DNA of 64,000 bases from JAFGSI01 sp041287425 (GCA_041287425.1 JBEULG010000027.1:134877-198876), one strand, 5' to 3'; positions 24,335-32,672 are shown, numbered from the stretch's first letter. Notes: generated from the letters alone by a model not told the origin. A program made the numbers and translations.

Positions 24335-24826
24335 ATGGAAAATTCACTGGAATTTCGTCTTGGGGCGTTGCTGCGGCAGCGCAATTTGAAACTGGCGACG
24401 GCCGAATCCTGCACCGGCGGCCTGATTGCCGACCGAATCACCGACGTCGCCGGCGCGTCTGAATACTTTGTGGGCGGGGTGGTCGCCTACGCCTACGAGG
24501 CCAAAGTGGCGCTGCTGCACGTCTCGTGGGATACGCTGCGCGCCCATGGGGCCGTCAGCCGAGAGACGGTCATCGAAATGGCGCGCGGGGTGCGCACCAT
24601 CCTGGGCGCCGACCTGTCCATCAGCGTCAGCGGCATCGCCGGACCCGGAGGCGGCTTGCCCGGCAAACCGGTCGGCACCACCTGGATCGGCCTCTCGGCC
24701 ACCGACGGCGATTGGGCGCGCAAATTCCTCTGGAGCGGCGACCGGCGGGCCAACAAACAGGCCTCCGCCGACGCCGCTCTGCAGTTCGCCATTGATTATT
24801 TGAGCGGCCATCTCTCTCAAGAGTGA
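24335..24826 (+). CDS. pncC: Nicotinamide-nucleotide amidase (CinA C-terminal family)
   Basis: 163-aa stand-alone CinA C-terminal domain, which deamidates NMN to NaMN in pyridine nucleotide salvage. The signature is intact: LATAESCTGGLIADRITDVAGAS (catalytic Ser), YFVGGVVAYAYEAKVALL, HGAVSRETV, and VSGIAGPGGGLPGKPVGTTWIG. No N-terminal molybdopterin-like domain, as in PncC/YgaD proteins. There is no Shine-Dalgarno; the -10 box lies right upstream. Convergent with the serpin gene, 19 bp away. Confidence 0.93.
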   Translation: MENSLEFRLGALLRQRNLKLATAESCTGGLIADRITDVAGASEYFVGGVVAYAYEAKVALLHVSWDTLRAHGAVSRETVIEMARGVRTILGADLSISVSGIAGPGGGLPGKPVGTTWIGLSATDGDWARKFLWSGDRRANKQASADAALQFAIDYLSGHLSQE

Positions 24827-24845
24827 GTCGCCGCCCGGCGCCGAT

Positions 24846-26129
24846 TCACTCGCCGGGGTTCAGCACCCGCCCGATGAACAGAATCTGGCCGGTGGGGAGA
24901 TCGCGGATGACGAAGAGGAAGGGGCGGTCAATTTCCAGCGGGATTCCCTGCGGCATGACGGCCGAAAGAGCCATGATGACGGCTGTTGCGGCGGCAGCCT
25001 CCGTCCCCTTTTCATCCACCGCGATGAAAGCCTGGTGGACGACGTTGCTGATGTAGAGGTCGCGCGCCCCGTCCATGCCGGAGAAATCGGCCTGGCCGGG
25101 GTCGAAGGCCGCCGGCATGCCCATTGCCGCCAGCGTCTGGGCCAGGTCGAACTGGCTGCGGAAGGTGAACTTCGGCAGGCCGAGTTGCACCTCGGTCGGC
25201 TGCATCTGCGCCAGGATGGCCTCGTAAGCGGCGGGGTCGAAGGCGGCTTCAAAGGCCGCGAACTGACCGGCATCCGGGACGATGATGGTCATTGCCGCCG
25301 TCCCGCCGGCGTAAGGCAACTCCACCGCCTGGAAATTGTCGCCGCGCAGGTAGGGCAGGGTCAGTTCGTTGTGCATCATTGCGACCTGCACCTGCGAGCC
25401 GTCCAAGAGATAGAAGGGGGCCTCATACGTGTCGTTGGGGTCGAAGGGGGTCTGCCAATCGGCCTTGAAGTAGATGGCGTTGACCAGCACCATGCGGGTG
25501 GAGGCGTCCAGCGCGCCGGGGGCGAGCAGGTCGCGAATCTTACCCTCGGTCTCATCGCTGACCCAGCGGTTGATTTCCAGGCGCGCCGGTTCGGCCTGGC
25601 CGACGAAATCGGCCGGGAAAATGGCCGCCCCGTAGTTGAGGGCCAGCAAATCCAAGTATTCGCTGCGGAAGGGATGGTCTTGCTGGGCCCAGACAGCGTT
25701 GGCGATGTTCAATTGCAGGGGGTGAGCCTCGTCGGAGGCCGCCTGAGAGCGGGAGGCCAGTTCGAGGTCGAGGGCGTTGAAGGCCGGGTGCAGGCGTTCG
25801 GGGGGCAGGTCGAAATGCAGGGCCGAGTCCATCTGGCGGGCGGTCTCGCCTGCCGCGCCGGCGCGGGTCATCGCCAGGGCCAGGGAGATGCTGTAGGGCG
25901 AGGCGGTCAGGTTACCGTCCTGGCCGCGCAGGGCGGTGTAGAGGCCGAGGGCGAAGGCGTTGTTGCCGGCCACCAGAGTCTGACGGTCGGCGGGCAAGAC
26001 GGCCGGGGCCAGGTCGCGGCTCAGGCGGGATTCGAGCGGCGCGGGGCGGGGCGAACAGGCCGCGCCGGAGAAAAGGGCTGCCAGCAAAAGCAGGCCCAGA
26101 CAGAAGACGAGCGAGCGTTTCATTTTCAC
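24846..26129 (-). CDS. Serpin-family protease inhibitor lipoprotein
   Basis: 427-aa serpin with a lipoprotein-type leader (LLLLAALFSGAAC, Cys25). The fold shows NLTASPYSISLALAMTRAGAAGETARQM near residue 75, and at the C-terminus FIAVDEKGTEAAAATAVIMALS, the hinge and reactive-centre loop, then DRPFLFVIRDLPTGQILFIGRVLNP. The small-residue hinge (GTEAAAATA) is that of inhibitory serpins. Counting from the hinge Glu puts P1 near Ser/Leu, suggesting elastase- or subtilisin-like targets. Likely protects the cell surface from exogenous or own proteases. Confidence 0.95.
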   Translation of the reverse strand: MKMKRSLVFCLGLLLLAALFSGAACSPRPAPLESRLSRDLAPAVLPADRQTLVAGNNAFALGLYTALRGQDGNLTASPYSISLALAMTRAGAAGETARQMDSALHFDLPPERLHPAFNALDLELASRSQAASDEAHPLQLNIANAVWAQQDHPFRSEYLDLLALNYGAAIFPADFVGQAEPARLEINRWVSDETEGKIRDLLAPGALDASTRMVLVNAIYFKADWQTPFDPNDTYEAPFYLLDGSQVQVAMMHNELTLPYLRGDNFQAVELPYAGGTAAMTIIVPDAGQFAAFEAAFDPAAYEAILAQMQPTEVQLGLPKFTFRSQFDLAQTLAAMGMPAAFDPGQADFSGMDGARDLYISNVVHQAFIAVDEKGTEAAAATAVIMALSAVMPQGIPLEIDRPFLFVIRDLPTGQILFIGRVLNPGE

Positions 26130-26216
26130 CTCCTGGAAGCAAAGACGCCCGGCGCAGGTTTTTGTTCCCCCCAGGAAAGAAAAAACGCCGGGTCCGCCCC
26201 GGCGCCGTCCTGCCGC

Positions 26217-26921
26217 TCAGGTCACCTGGCCGCCCAGCCAGCCGAAGCGATAGCCGACCCGGTGGACGGTTTGAATATAGACAGGCTGATGGGGATTGTC
26301 TTCGATTTTGTGGCGCAGATTGCGGATGTGGGTGTCGAGCGTCCGGCTGGCGTTCTCGCTGCACTGGCCGAGAGCGGCCTGGAGCAGTTCCCGGCGGGTG
26401 AAGATGTGGCCGGGTTTCTCCATGAAGGTGGACAGGAGGGAAAACTCGGCCGGCGTCAGTTCGACCGGCTCATCGCGCCGCAGCAGGCGGCGGCCGCACA
26501 GGTCGAGGGTCAGGTCGCCGCGGCTGATGCGGGTGGGAGCGGGTTTGCCGTTCTTCGAGAGGCGCAGCAGGGTCCTGACGCGCTGAATCAGTTCGCGCGG
26601 GTCGAACGGGCGCGTGACGTAATAATCAACGCCCAGTTCAAGACTGCCGCTGCGCAGGTGGTCGTTCGCCTGGGGAGCGAGCAGCAGGATGGGCAGGCAG
26701 GAAAGTTCGCGGTCGAGGCGGATGGCGCGGGCCAGTTCCAGGCCGTTTTGCTGAGGCAGGCTGGCGTCGAGGACGAGCAGGTCGGGGGATTCGCGGCGCA
26801 ACATCCGCATTCCGGTCTCGGCGTCGGAGGCCGTCAGAACGCGGTAGTCCGCCTGTTCGAGATGGTCACGCACCAGGCGTTGGGTGGGGAACTCGTGATC
26901 GATAACGAGAATCAGTTCCAT
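26217..26921 (-). CDS. OmpR/PhoB-type response regulator with atypical receiver
   Basis: 234-aa regulator: receiver 1-120, winged helix 135-228 (LTPAEFSLLSTFMEKPGHIFTRRELL, then LDTHIRNLRHKIEDNP, VGYRFGW). The phospho-acceptor Asp52 (LLVLDASLP) remains, but the switch Thr/Ser is Ala (PILLLAPQ), the conserved Lys is Arg (YVTRPFD), and the second acidic-pocket residue is His (VIDHE). This may be phosphorylation-independent. No kinase gene adjoins. The start is ambiguous between GTG 26927 and ATG 26921; the ATG is used because it begins the receiver strand. Confidence 0.9.
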   Translation of the reverse strand: MELILVIDHEFPTQRLVRDHLEQADYRVLTASDAETGMRMLRRESPDLLVLDASLPQQNGLELARAIRLDRELSCLPILLLAPQANDHLRSGSLELGVDYYVTRPFDPRELIQRVRTLLRLSKNGKPAPTRISRGDLTLDLCGRRLLRRDEPVELTPAEFSLLSTFMEKPGHIFTRRELLQAALGQCSENASRTLDTHIRNLRHKIEDNPHQPVYIQTVHRVGYRFGWLGGQVT

Positions 26922-27017
26922 GGTCACCCAGGCGTGCTATCTGGTTACCGCTTCTATCATACGGATTCAGGAGGCCGAATACACCCTACCAGAGAATGGT
27001 TTTTGAGCGGGCGGCCG

Positions 27018-28817
27018 TCAATCGGTTTCCGGCGCTTTCCCCAGCCGCGCCCGCTCTTCGGCGACCAGGCTCTCGTCCAGTTTCTTGTAGAGCGGGGCGG
27101 GCGGATTCAGTTTGGCGCCGGGGGGCAATTGGCTGGGTTTCCACTGCATCGCTTCGACGCCGCGATAGCGCAAGACGGTGTGCTCGCCCAGGGCGTCCTG
27201 AACCGTCTCGGTGTATTGTTCGCCAAAGAGCGGCTTCTCGTAGCCGAAGAATTCGTGCAGGCGCTGACAGGTGAAGGGCAGGAAAGGCGCCAGCATGATC
27301 TTGAGGGAATCGATGGCGCGCAGGGCGGTGTAGATGCTCAGGGCGGCTTCATCCTTGTCGGTCTTGATTTGGAGCCAGGGGGCCGAGGCGTCCAAGTACT
27401 TGTTGACTTCGCTGGCCAGGCGCATGGCCTCCTGCAGGGCAGCCCGCAGGTGAACCGCTTCCAGTTCCCGGCCGACCGAGTCGAAACCGGCCTCGATGAC
27501 GGCCAGCAGTTGGCGGTCGGCGGGGCGCAGCCCCTCCGGCGAGACGGCCGGGACGCGCCCTTCCCAGTGTTTGTAGCAGAAGGAGAGGACGCGGTTGGCC
27601 AGGTTGCCCCAGGTGGCGACCAGTTCGTTGTTGTTGCGGGCGACGAAGTCGGCCCAGTCCCAGTCGGTGTCGCGCAGTTCGGGCATGTTGACCGTCAGGT
27701 AGTAGCGCAGGGCGTCGGGATCGTAGCGACGCAGGGCGTCGCGCCCCCAGACGGCCCAGTTGCGCGAACCGGAGATTTTCTGGCCTTCGAGATTCATGAA
27801 TTGGTTGGCGGGGACATCGTAGGGGACGGTCAATCGGCCGCCCTCGCCGGCGAAGATTTTCATGAATTGTTCGCCGGCGCCCATCAATTCGGCCGGCCAG
27901 AGCGAGGTGTGGAAGAAGATGTTGTCCTTACCGATGAAGTAGAACTGGCGCGCCGCCGGGTTGACCCACCAGGCCTGCCAGGCCTTTTCCTGCCCGCTGA
28001 GGCGGCTCCACTCGATGGGCGCCGAGAGGTAGCCGATGACCGCCTCGAACCAGACGTACAGGCATTTGCCCTCCCAGCCCTCGACCGGCACGGGGATGCC
28101 CCAGTCCAGGTCGCGCGTGATGGGGCGCGGCTTGAGTCCCTCGGCCTCGATCTTGCCGAGCGATTCGCCCAAGACGGTCTCGCGCATCCAGCCGGCGCGC
28201 TGGCGCAGGAAGTCCTTGACCTCCGGCTCCAGTTTGGAGAGGTCGAGGTAGTAATGCTCGGTTTCGCGCAGTTCGAGGGCGCCGTCACCGGTGCGGGCGC
28301 GCGGGTTGAGCAGTTTCTCCGGTTCGAGGACGTTGCCGCAGGCGTCGCATTGATCGGAGCGGGCGCCATCCGCGCCGCAGATGTAGCAGGTGCCTTCCAC
28401 GTAGCGGTCGGGCAGGAAACGCCGCGCCGCCGGTGAATACCACTGCATGGACTTCTGCGTGAAGAGGAAGCCGTTCTCCTTGAGCGCCAGGAAGACCGAT
28501 TGCGCCACCTTGAAATGATTTTCGGTGTGGGTGGTGGTGAACAGGTCGTAGGTGATGCCGAGTTGCTGGAACAGTTCGAGGAAACCGGCGTGATATTCCT
28601 GATACACCGCCTCGACCGGCTTGCCGAGGGCGTCGGCCTTGAGGGTGACGGGGGTGCCGTGCGAATCGGTGCCCGAAACCATCAGGACGCGGTTGCCCTT
28701 CAGGCGATGATAGCGGGCGACGATGTCACCCGGCAGGTGTGAACCGGTGATGTTGCCGACGTGAATCTCGGCGTTGGCGTAGGGCCAGGCAATTGCCACG
28801 AGGATGTCTTCAGCCAT
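27018..28817 (-). CDS. metG: Methionyl-tRNA synthetase
   Basis: 599-aa class I synthetase charging tRNA-Met. It has the HIGH-type motif (WPYANAEIHVGNITGSHL), a zinc knuckle with two CxxC pairs (TCYICGAD and QCDACGN at about 140-165), the KMSKS-type loop as GQKISGSRN, and a helical anticodon-binding domain. No C-terminal EMAP/tRNA-binding domain. I start at MAEDILVAIAWPY (28817), with GGAG 8 nt upstream; the longer reading enters the untranslated leader. That leader, about 340 nt, carries a Met-rich ORF and an intrinsic terminator. Confidence 0.97.
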   Translation of the reverse strand: MAEDILVAIAWPYANAEIHVGNITGSHLPGDIVARYHRLKGNRVLMVSGTDSHGTPVTLKADALGKPVEAVYQEYHAGFLELFQQLGITYDLFTTTHTENHFKVAQSVFLALKENGFLFTQKSMQWYSPAARRFLPDRYVEGTCYICGADGARSDQCDACGNVLEPEKLLNPRARTGDGALELRETEHYYLDLSKLEPEVKDFLRQRAGWMRETVLGESLGKIEAEGLKPRPITRDLDWGIPVPVEGWEGKCLYVWFEAVIGYLSAPIEWSRLSGQEKAWQAWWVNPAARQFYFIGKDNIFFHTSLWPAELMGAGEQFMKIFAGEGGRLTVPYDVPANQFMNLEGQKISGSRNWAVWGRDALRRYDPDALRYYLTVNMPELRDTDWDWADFVARNNNELVATWGNLANRVLSFCYKHWEGRVPAVSPEGLRPADRQLLAVIEAGFDSVGRELEAVHLRAALQEAMRLASEVNKYLDASAPWLQIKTDKDEAALSIYTALRAIDSLKIMLAPFLPFTCQRLHEFFGYEKPLFGEQYTETVQDALGEHTVLRYRGVEAMQWKPSQLPPGAKLNPPAPLYKKLDESLVAEERARLGKAPETD

Positions 28818-28854
28818 GAGAAAACTCCATTTTTTTGAACAAAATGACATTCGT

Positions 28855-28951
28855 TTCACCGCCAAGGCGCCAAAACGCCAACGTTTTGCAGAGTTCGCCA
28901 AGTGTGCCTGGCGGCTTGATAGCCTCTTGGCGTTCTCCGTGTCCTGGCGGT
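28855..28951. repeat. CCGCCAAGG-type imperfect inverted repeat in the metG leader
   Basis: The left arm at 28855-28882 and right arm at 28925-28951 are imperfect reverse complements (ACCGCCAAGGCGCC facing TCCTGGCGGT). A related sequence lies at 44839-44908 before the bactofilin-like gene. It looks like a dispersed palindromic element that landed between the terminator and metG. It carries no coding frame. Confidence 0.6.
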
Positions 28952-29000
28952 TCGGCCTGCGTACGTCCTATTGAAATGACGGGCGGGGCGCGGCCGGTCA

Positions 29001-29035
29001 CAACAAAACGGGCCGCCCGCAGCCGGACAGCCCGT
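29001..29035 (-). terminator. Intrinsic terminator in the metG leader (candidate attenuator)
   Basis: On the minus strand ACGGGCTGTCCG pairs with CGGGCGGCCCGT as a continuous 12-bp stem (two G-U pairs) closed by the tetraloop GCTG, followed by TTTTGTTGT. It lies 20 nt after the stop of the Met-rich leader ORF and about 184 nt before metG. An alternative strand CCGGGCAGC (29074-29082) can pair with GCTGTCCGG (29023-29031) inside the stem. Confidence 0.85.
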
Positions 29036-29054
29036 GAGGAAGTGCGTCAACCCG

Positions 29055-29156
29055 CTAACGCTTTCCCGCCGTCGCTGCCCGGACGCGGCTGCACATCGCC
29101 ATGCGCATGACCATGGTCATTGCCACCAGCGGGAGGAGCGACAGGTTTGCGTTCAC
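29055..29156 (-). CDS. Methionine-rich leader peptide upstream of metG
   Basis: 33-codon frame beginning with GTG at 29154-29156 and ending TAG at 29055-29057. Codons 13-21 read MTMVMRMAM: five Met in nine residues. The GTG falls at the predicted transcription start, so translation would be leaderless; an internal ATG at 29118-29120 would give a 21-aa version. Its position, promoter-leader peptide-terminator-synthetase gene, is that of known aminoacyl-tRNA attenuators such as pheM-pheST in E. coli. Translation and regulation are inferred, not shown. Confidence 0.65.
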   Translation of the reverse strand: MNANLSLLPLVAMTMVMRMAMCSRVRAATAGKR

Positions 29157-29163
29157 AGCCTCA

Positions 29164-29192
29164 AGTTTACTATGGCCTGCGCCGCCTGACAA
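29164..29192 (-). promoter_or_regulatory. Promoter of the metG leader transcript
   Basis: On the minus strand TTGTCA (29187-29192), exactly 17 bp, then TAAACT (29164-29169). Predicted start at 29156-29157, coincident with the leader peptide GTG. It lies just after the methyltransferase stop codon, so metG has its own transcript. Confidence 0.8.
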
Positions 29193-29222
29193 GTGTTCCA
29201 CAACAGGCAGCCTGTGCCCGCT

Positions 29223-30056
29223 TCACAGCAGCAGGATTCCCTCCGGGGTGCGCGGCAGTTTCCGCCCGCAGCGCTGGCAGCGGAGGGCATCGGCCGTCTC
29301 GATCAACGATGGCTCTTTGCAAGCCGGGCAGAGCAGCACCTCGCTGAGGCGGGGCCGACCGGCAGGCGTCAGAGTCCCCGGTTTGCGGGCCAGGACACGG
29401 TCGAACAGTTTCCACCAGGGCGTCACTTCGACCTGGGTGAAACCTGTCCTTTCGAGCAGGCGGACGAAATCCGGGGCGCTGATGACCTTCGCCCGCCGGC
29501 CGGAGGCTTCGGTACCACGCGAGGTCACCAGGAGCCCGCCCGGCCGCAGGGTACGGAACAACTCGGCCAGCGGAGTCTCCATCTCAGGCATCACTTCCAG
29601 CGCCTCCAGACAGCAGACTATGTCGAAAGTCTCGTCTGGGAAGGGCAGCGGCCAACCGCTCTGGCGGATGAGCGTCACACCGGTCTTGTAGTCGGCCAGT
29701 TTGACCGCCGCCTGCTCGAGCATGCCAAGCGAGATATCGAGAGCCACGATGTGGCCGCCAAAGTCGGGTTCGCGCAGCAGGGCCAGCGGCAGGCGGCCGG
29801 TGCCGGTGGCCAGGTCGAGGACGAGAGGTGCCGGCGCTTCCCGCAGCGCCGTCACGAGCGGGCGGGCCAGCATTTCGGCATCGCGCGCCTGGCTGGCCTG
29901 CTTGCCCTGGTCATATTTCTTCGCCCAGCGGTCGTACAACCAGCCCTGAATGCGCGGGCCCAGATGAGTGCCCTCGTAGAAATAGATTTCGCGGTCAACG
30001 AAGATGTAGAGGGTGAGGAGGAAAAGGAGAAAGCCCACCACCCAGTAGATGCTCAT
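29223..30056 (-). CDS. Membrane-anchored SAM methyltransferase with C-terminal zinc ribbon
   Basis: 277-aa protein: one N-terminal span (MSIYWVVGFLLFLLTLYIFVD), a class I methyltransferase domain (PLVLDLATGTGRLPLALL as the SAM motif, IVALDISLGMLE, FDIVCCLEALEVMP), and a C-terminal CPACKEPSLIETADALRCQRCGRKL four-Cys ribbon split over about 245-265. The ATG at 30056 overlaps the MFS stop (ATGA), so it is coupled to the transporter. Substrate unknown; membrane lipid or quinone-like substrates would suit the anchor. Confidence 0.88.
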   Translation of the reverse strand: MSIYWVVGFLLFLLTLYIFVDREIYFYEGTHLGPRIQGWLYDRWAKKYDQGKQASQARDAEMLARPLVTALREAPAPLVLDLATGTGRLPLALLREPDFGGHIVALDISLGMLEQAAVKLADYKTGVTLIRQSGWPLPFPDETFDIVCCLEALEVMPEMETPLAELFRTLRPGGLLVTSRGTEASGRRAKVISAPDFVRLLERTGFTQVEVTPWWKLFDRVLARKPGTLTPAGRPRLSEVLLCPACKEPSLIETADALRCQRCGRKLPRTPEGILLL

Positions 30057-31321
30057 GACGGTTCTCCACGAAAAATCTCTTCGGCCTGGCGCACAGCACG
30101 GCAGGCTGCCCCGCCCGCAAAGGCCGACAACCCGCCCGCCGCCGCCAGGACAACTGCCAGGCGAATGCCGGCCGCGCCCCCCGCCAGCCCGCCCAGGCCG
30201 TATTCGGCCAGCGGACCCGAAACCAGCACCCCCAGCAGGTAGGGAATTTGCACCAAGAGGTGGCGGGCCGAGAAGACGCGTCCTTGCACATCGGCCTCGA
30301 CGCGCGCCTGCCAGAGCGCCATATTGCCGCCCTCGACGAACGGCTCGAAGAACGAGAAGAAGAAACTGCCGACCGCCCAGACGAGGACCGACTTGCCCAG
30401 ACCGAGGGTCAGCACGCCGAGCAGGCAGGCGCCGATTCCGCCCCACAGGACGTTACGCACCCGCCGCCGGAATCCGCCCCACACGCTGAGCAGCGCCCCG
30501 CCGACCACACCGCCCACCGCTCCGACCGATTGCACGCTTGCCAGGGCGGCGCGGCTTTCTCCCGAGCCGCTTAGCACCAGCGGCGCCATCAGCGTGGCGG
30601 CAATCGCCAGAAAGAAATTGGCAAAGACGAACAGGGAGGTCAGCCCCCGCAAAGCGGCGTTCCGGCGGATGTAGCCGAAGCCGAACAGAATCTCCCTCCC
30701 CAGGCTGCCGCGGCCCTCCCGCCCAGCCGCGCTGACCGCCGGCTGCGGGATGGAGACCACCAACAAGGTGGTAAGCGCGGCGCCAAAGGTCGCCAGGTCA
30801 ATCAGCATGATGCCGGCCATGTCCATCACGCCGAGCAGGGCTGCCGCCAGCACCGGCGCCAGGATGCCCGAAAGCGCCGATGCCAGGCCAAGCATGCCCT
30901 GGGCGCGGGCATAGTGCCGTTCAGGCAGCATGGTCGTCACCGCAGCCTGATAGGCCGGATACTGAAAAGCCATGAAAAAACCGGCCAGGACGCCAATCAG
31001 ATACAAATGCCAGATTTGCAGCCTGCCGGTCAGGTACAGAATCAACGCCGCCAGAGTCCCCAGGGCGGCGGATGCATCCGAGAGCATCATCACCCGCTTG
31101 CGATTCCAGCGGTCCACCAGCGCGCCGGCGACAGGGGTAAACAGGACGGTCGGAAGAAACGTAAAGAAACTGATGGTCGAGAGGGCGGTCGGCTGGCCGG
31201 TCTTCTGCCAGGCCCACAGGGTAAACGCAAACCAGGTCATCGCCGAGCCAACCAGCGAAACAATCTGGCCCAGCCAGATGAGCGTGAAAGCGCGCATGCC
31301 CTCGGGACGAGTACGTTTCAT
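30053..31321 (-). CDS. Major facilitator superfamily exporter
   Basis: 422-aa polytopic transporter with about 12 spans. It begins FTLIWLGQIVSLVGSAMTWFAF and has the loop motif ALVDRWNRKRVMMLSDASAALG between spans 2 and 3, placing it near the drug/siderophore exporter (EntS/MFS_3) group. It lies 43 bp after the aminotransferase gene and overlaps the methyltransferase gene. Export of a small metabolite made or modified by those neighbours is possible, but nothing in the sequence names it. Confidence 0.9.
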   Translation of the reverse strand: MKRTRPEGMRAFTLIWLGQIVSLVGSAMTWFAFTLWAWQKTGQPTALSTISFFTFLPTVLFTPVAGALVDRWNRKRVMMLSDASAALGTLAALILYLTGRLQIWHLYLIGVLAGFFMAFQYPAYQAAVTTMLPERHYARAQGMLGLASALSGILAPVLAAALLGVMDMAGIMLIDLATFGAALTTLLVVSIPQPAVSAAGREGRGSLGREILFGFGYIRRNAALRGLTSLFVFANFFLAIAATLMAPLVLSGSGESRAALASVQSVGAVGGVVGGALLSVWGGFRRRVRNVLWGGIGACLLGVLTLGLGKSVLVWAVGSFFFSFFEPFVEGGNMALWQARVEADVQGRVFSARHLLVQIPYLLGVLVSGPLAEYGLGGLAGGAAGIRLAVVLAAAGGLSAFAGGAACRAVRQAEEIFRGEPS

Positions 31322-31364
31322 GAGACAGCCACCAGGAGAGACGAGACGCCGATAGCGTTCCTCC

Positions 31365-32666
31365 TCATTTCAAGGACTGTAACCCCTCCATCAAACGTTC
31401 GAACGCGCCGACCGTCCTTTCTACAGGAGTAGCGTAGGAAAATCGCACCCAGTCGCCGCCGAAGGGGGAGAAGAACGCGCCGGGGACGACCGCCACGCCG
31501 AAGTTCTCGGCCAGATACTGCCCCAGCGGTTCGCCATCGTTCCAGCCCCTGGCGTGAATAAACTCGCCGACGTTGATAAAGGCGTAGTAGCCCTGGCCGA
31601 TGATGTACGCCAGGCCGCTCTGGGCCAGCAGGTCGCGCAGCACCTTACGGCTGGCGTTGGTCGGCTCGACGATGGGACGGGAGGCCCGCTCGTAGCCCAT
31701 CTCGTACGCCGCCATCGCCACCGCCATCCCATAAAAAGTAGGCAGGACGGTGTGCGAAGCGCGGGCCGCCATGAACCGGATGACCGCCTCGTCGGCGACC
31801 AAGTGACAATTACGAATGTTCGAGGCGCCGAGCGACTTGGTAATGCCATCCATGAAAATCAGCCGTCGGCGTTCTTCGGGAGTAAAGCGCGGCAGGAAGG
31901 TGTTCAAATCCATCGGCTGTTCGTCGGTGACGTAATGATACATCCAATCGAACAGCACAAAAGCCACACCCGCCTCCAGCGCCGTTCTCGCCAGGGAGGC
32001 CTGTCTCTCCGGCGAGAGCGTCAGACCGGTGGGATTGTCGGGATTGGTGATGACCAGGCAGGCCAGTTTGCGCCCCTTGCTGGCTGCAAAGCGGACGCTT
32101 TCCCGAATCGCGTCCTCCGCATACGCCCAGCCTTCGGCCGGATCTCCCGGCGCCCAGAGGACATTGGCGCCAATGCCATACGGCCCCCAGTTATACGAAA
32201 GCCAGGGGACGCGCGAGACCATAATCAAATCGCCCTGACGGCCATAGCCGAGCGCCAGCATGGCCTGATAGGCCTTGAGGAGCGCATCCCGCCCGCCGGC
32301 AGCACCGAGGATGTTCGCCGGGCCGTACCCCAGCGCAGAATCGAGTTTCCAGTATTGTTCGACGACCGCTTTGCGGTAAGCGTCCGTGCCGTAGGGCATG
32401 TCATAAGCCGTCCCGTGAGCAATCTGCATCTGAGCGGCGCGCTCAAGAATCTCTCTCGGCACACCAGACAGAGACGCGCCGCCATCTCCTTGCGAGGCAT
32501 CGAAGACTTGCGCGCCGGGATTGCGTTCCTGATAAACCTTGAGAGACTTGTTGATGAGGAACATGCGCGAGGGCGGAATGTCCATCATGCGCTTCAAATG
32601 CTCGCTGACCGGGATGAGATTGGCTTCGGGAACTGCAAGGACAGGAGTGGTATGAGAAACGAACAT
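31365..32666 (-). CDS. PLP-dependent aminotransferase, class I/II fold
   Basis: 433-aa fold-type I aminotransferase. The co-substrate region shows LVITNPDNPTGLTLSPE, and the PLP lysine lies in FMDGITKSLGASNIRN. GAAGGRDALLKAYQAML gives the cofactor phosphate loop, and the C-terminal Arg for the carboxylate is in WVRFSYA. The start MFVSHTT at 32666 lacks a ribosome-binding site; a TATTCT box ends 6 nt before it, indicating a leaderless message. First gene of an aminotransferase-MFS-methyltransferase operon. Amino-acid specificity cannot be read from the sequence. Confidence 0.9.
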   Translation of the reverse strand: MFVSHTTPVLAVPEANLIPVSEHLKRMMDIPPSRMFLINKSLKVYQERNPGAQVFDASQGDGGASLSGVPREILERAAQMQIAHGTAYDMPYGTDAYRKAVVEQYWKLDSALGYGPANILGAAGGRDALLKAYQAMLALGYGRQGDLIMVSRVPWLSYNWGPYGIGANVLWAPGDPAEGWAYAEDAIRESVRFAASKGRKLACLVITNPDNPTGLTLSPERQASLARTALEAGVAFVLFDWMYHYVTDEQPMDLNTFLPRFTPEERRRLIFMDGITKSLGASNIRNCHLVADEAVIRFMAARASHTVLPTFYGMAVAMAAYEMGYERASRPIVEPTNASRKVLRDLLAQSGLAYIIGQGYYAFINVGEFIHARGWNDGEPLGQYLAENFGVAVVPGAFFSPFGGDWVRFSYATPVERTVGAFERLMEGLQSLK

Positions 32667-32672
32667 GATACA

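Noticed and set aside
25035..28436. A very long open frame (over 1100 codons) on the plus strand across the serpin, regulator and metG genes
   Set aside because: It is antisense to three well-supported genes and arises from GC-rich third positions; its translation has no recognisable motifs. The same holds for the long antisense frames at 32793-35228, 39608-42118, 47016-49148, 21174-23108 and 58470-60023.
28818..29222. T-box riboswitch for metG
   Set aside because: No AGGGTGGNACCGCG-type T-box sequence or specifier stem pattern is visible; the Met-rich ORF with terminator explains the leader better.
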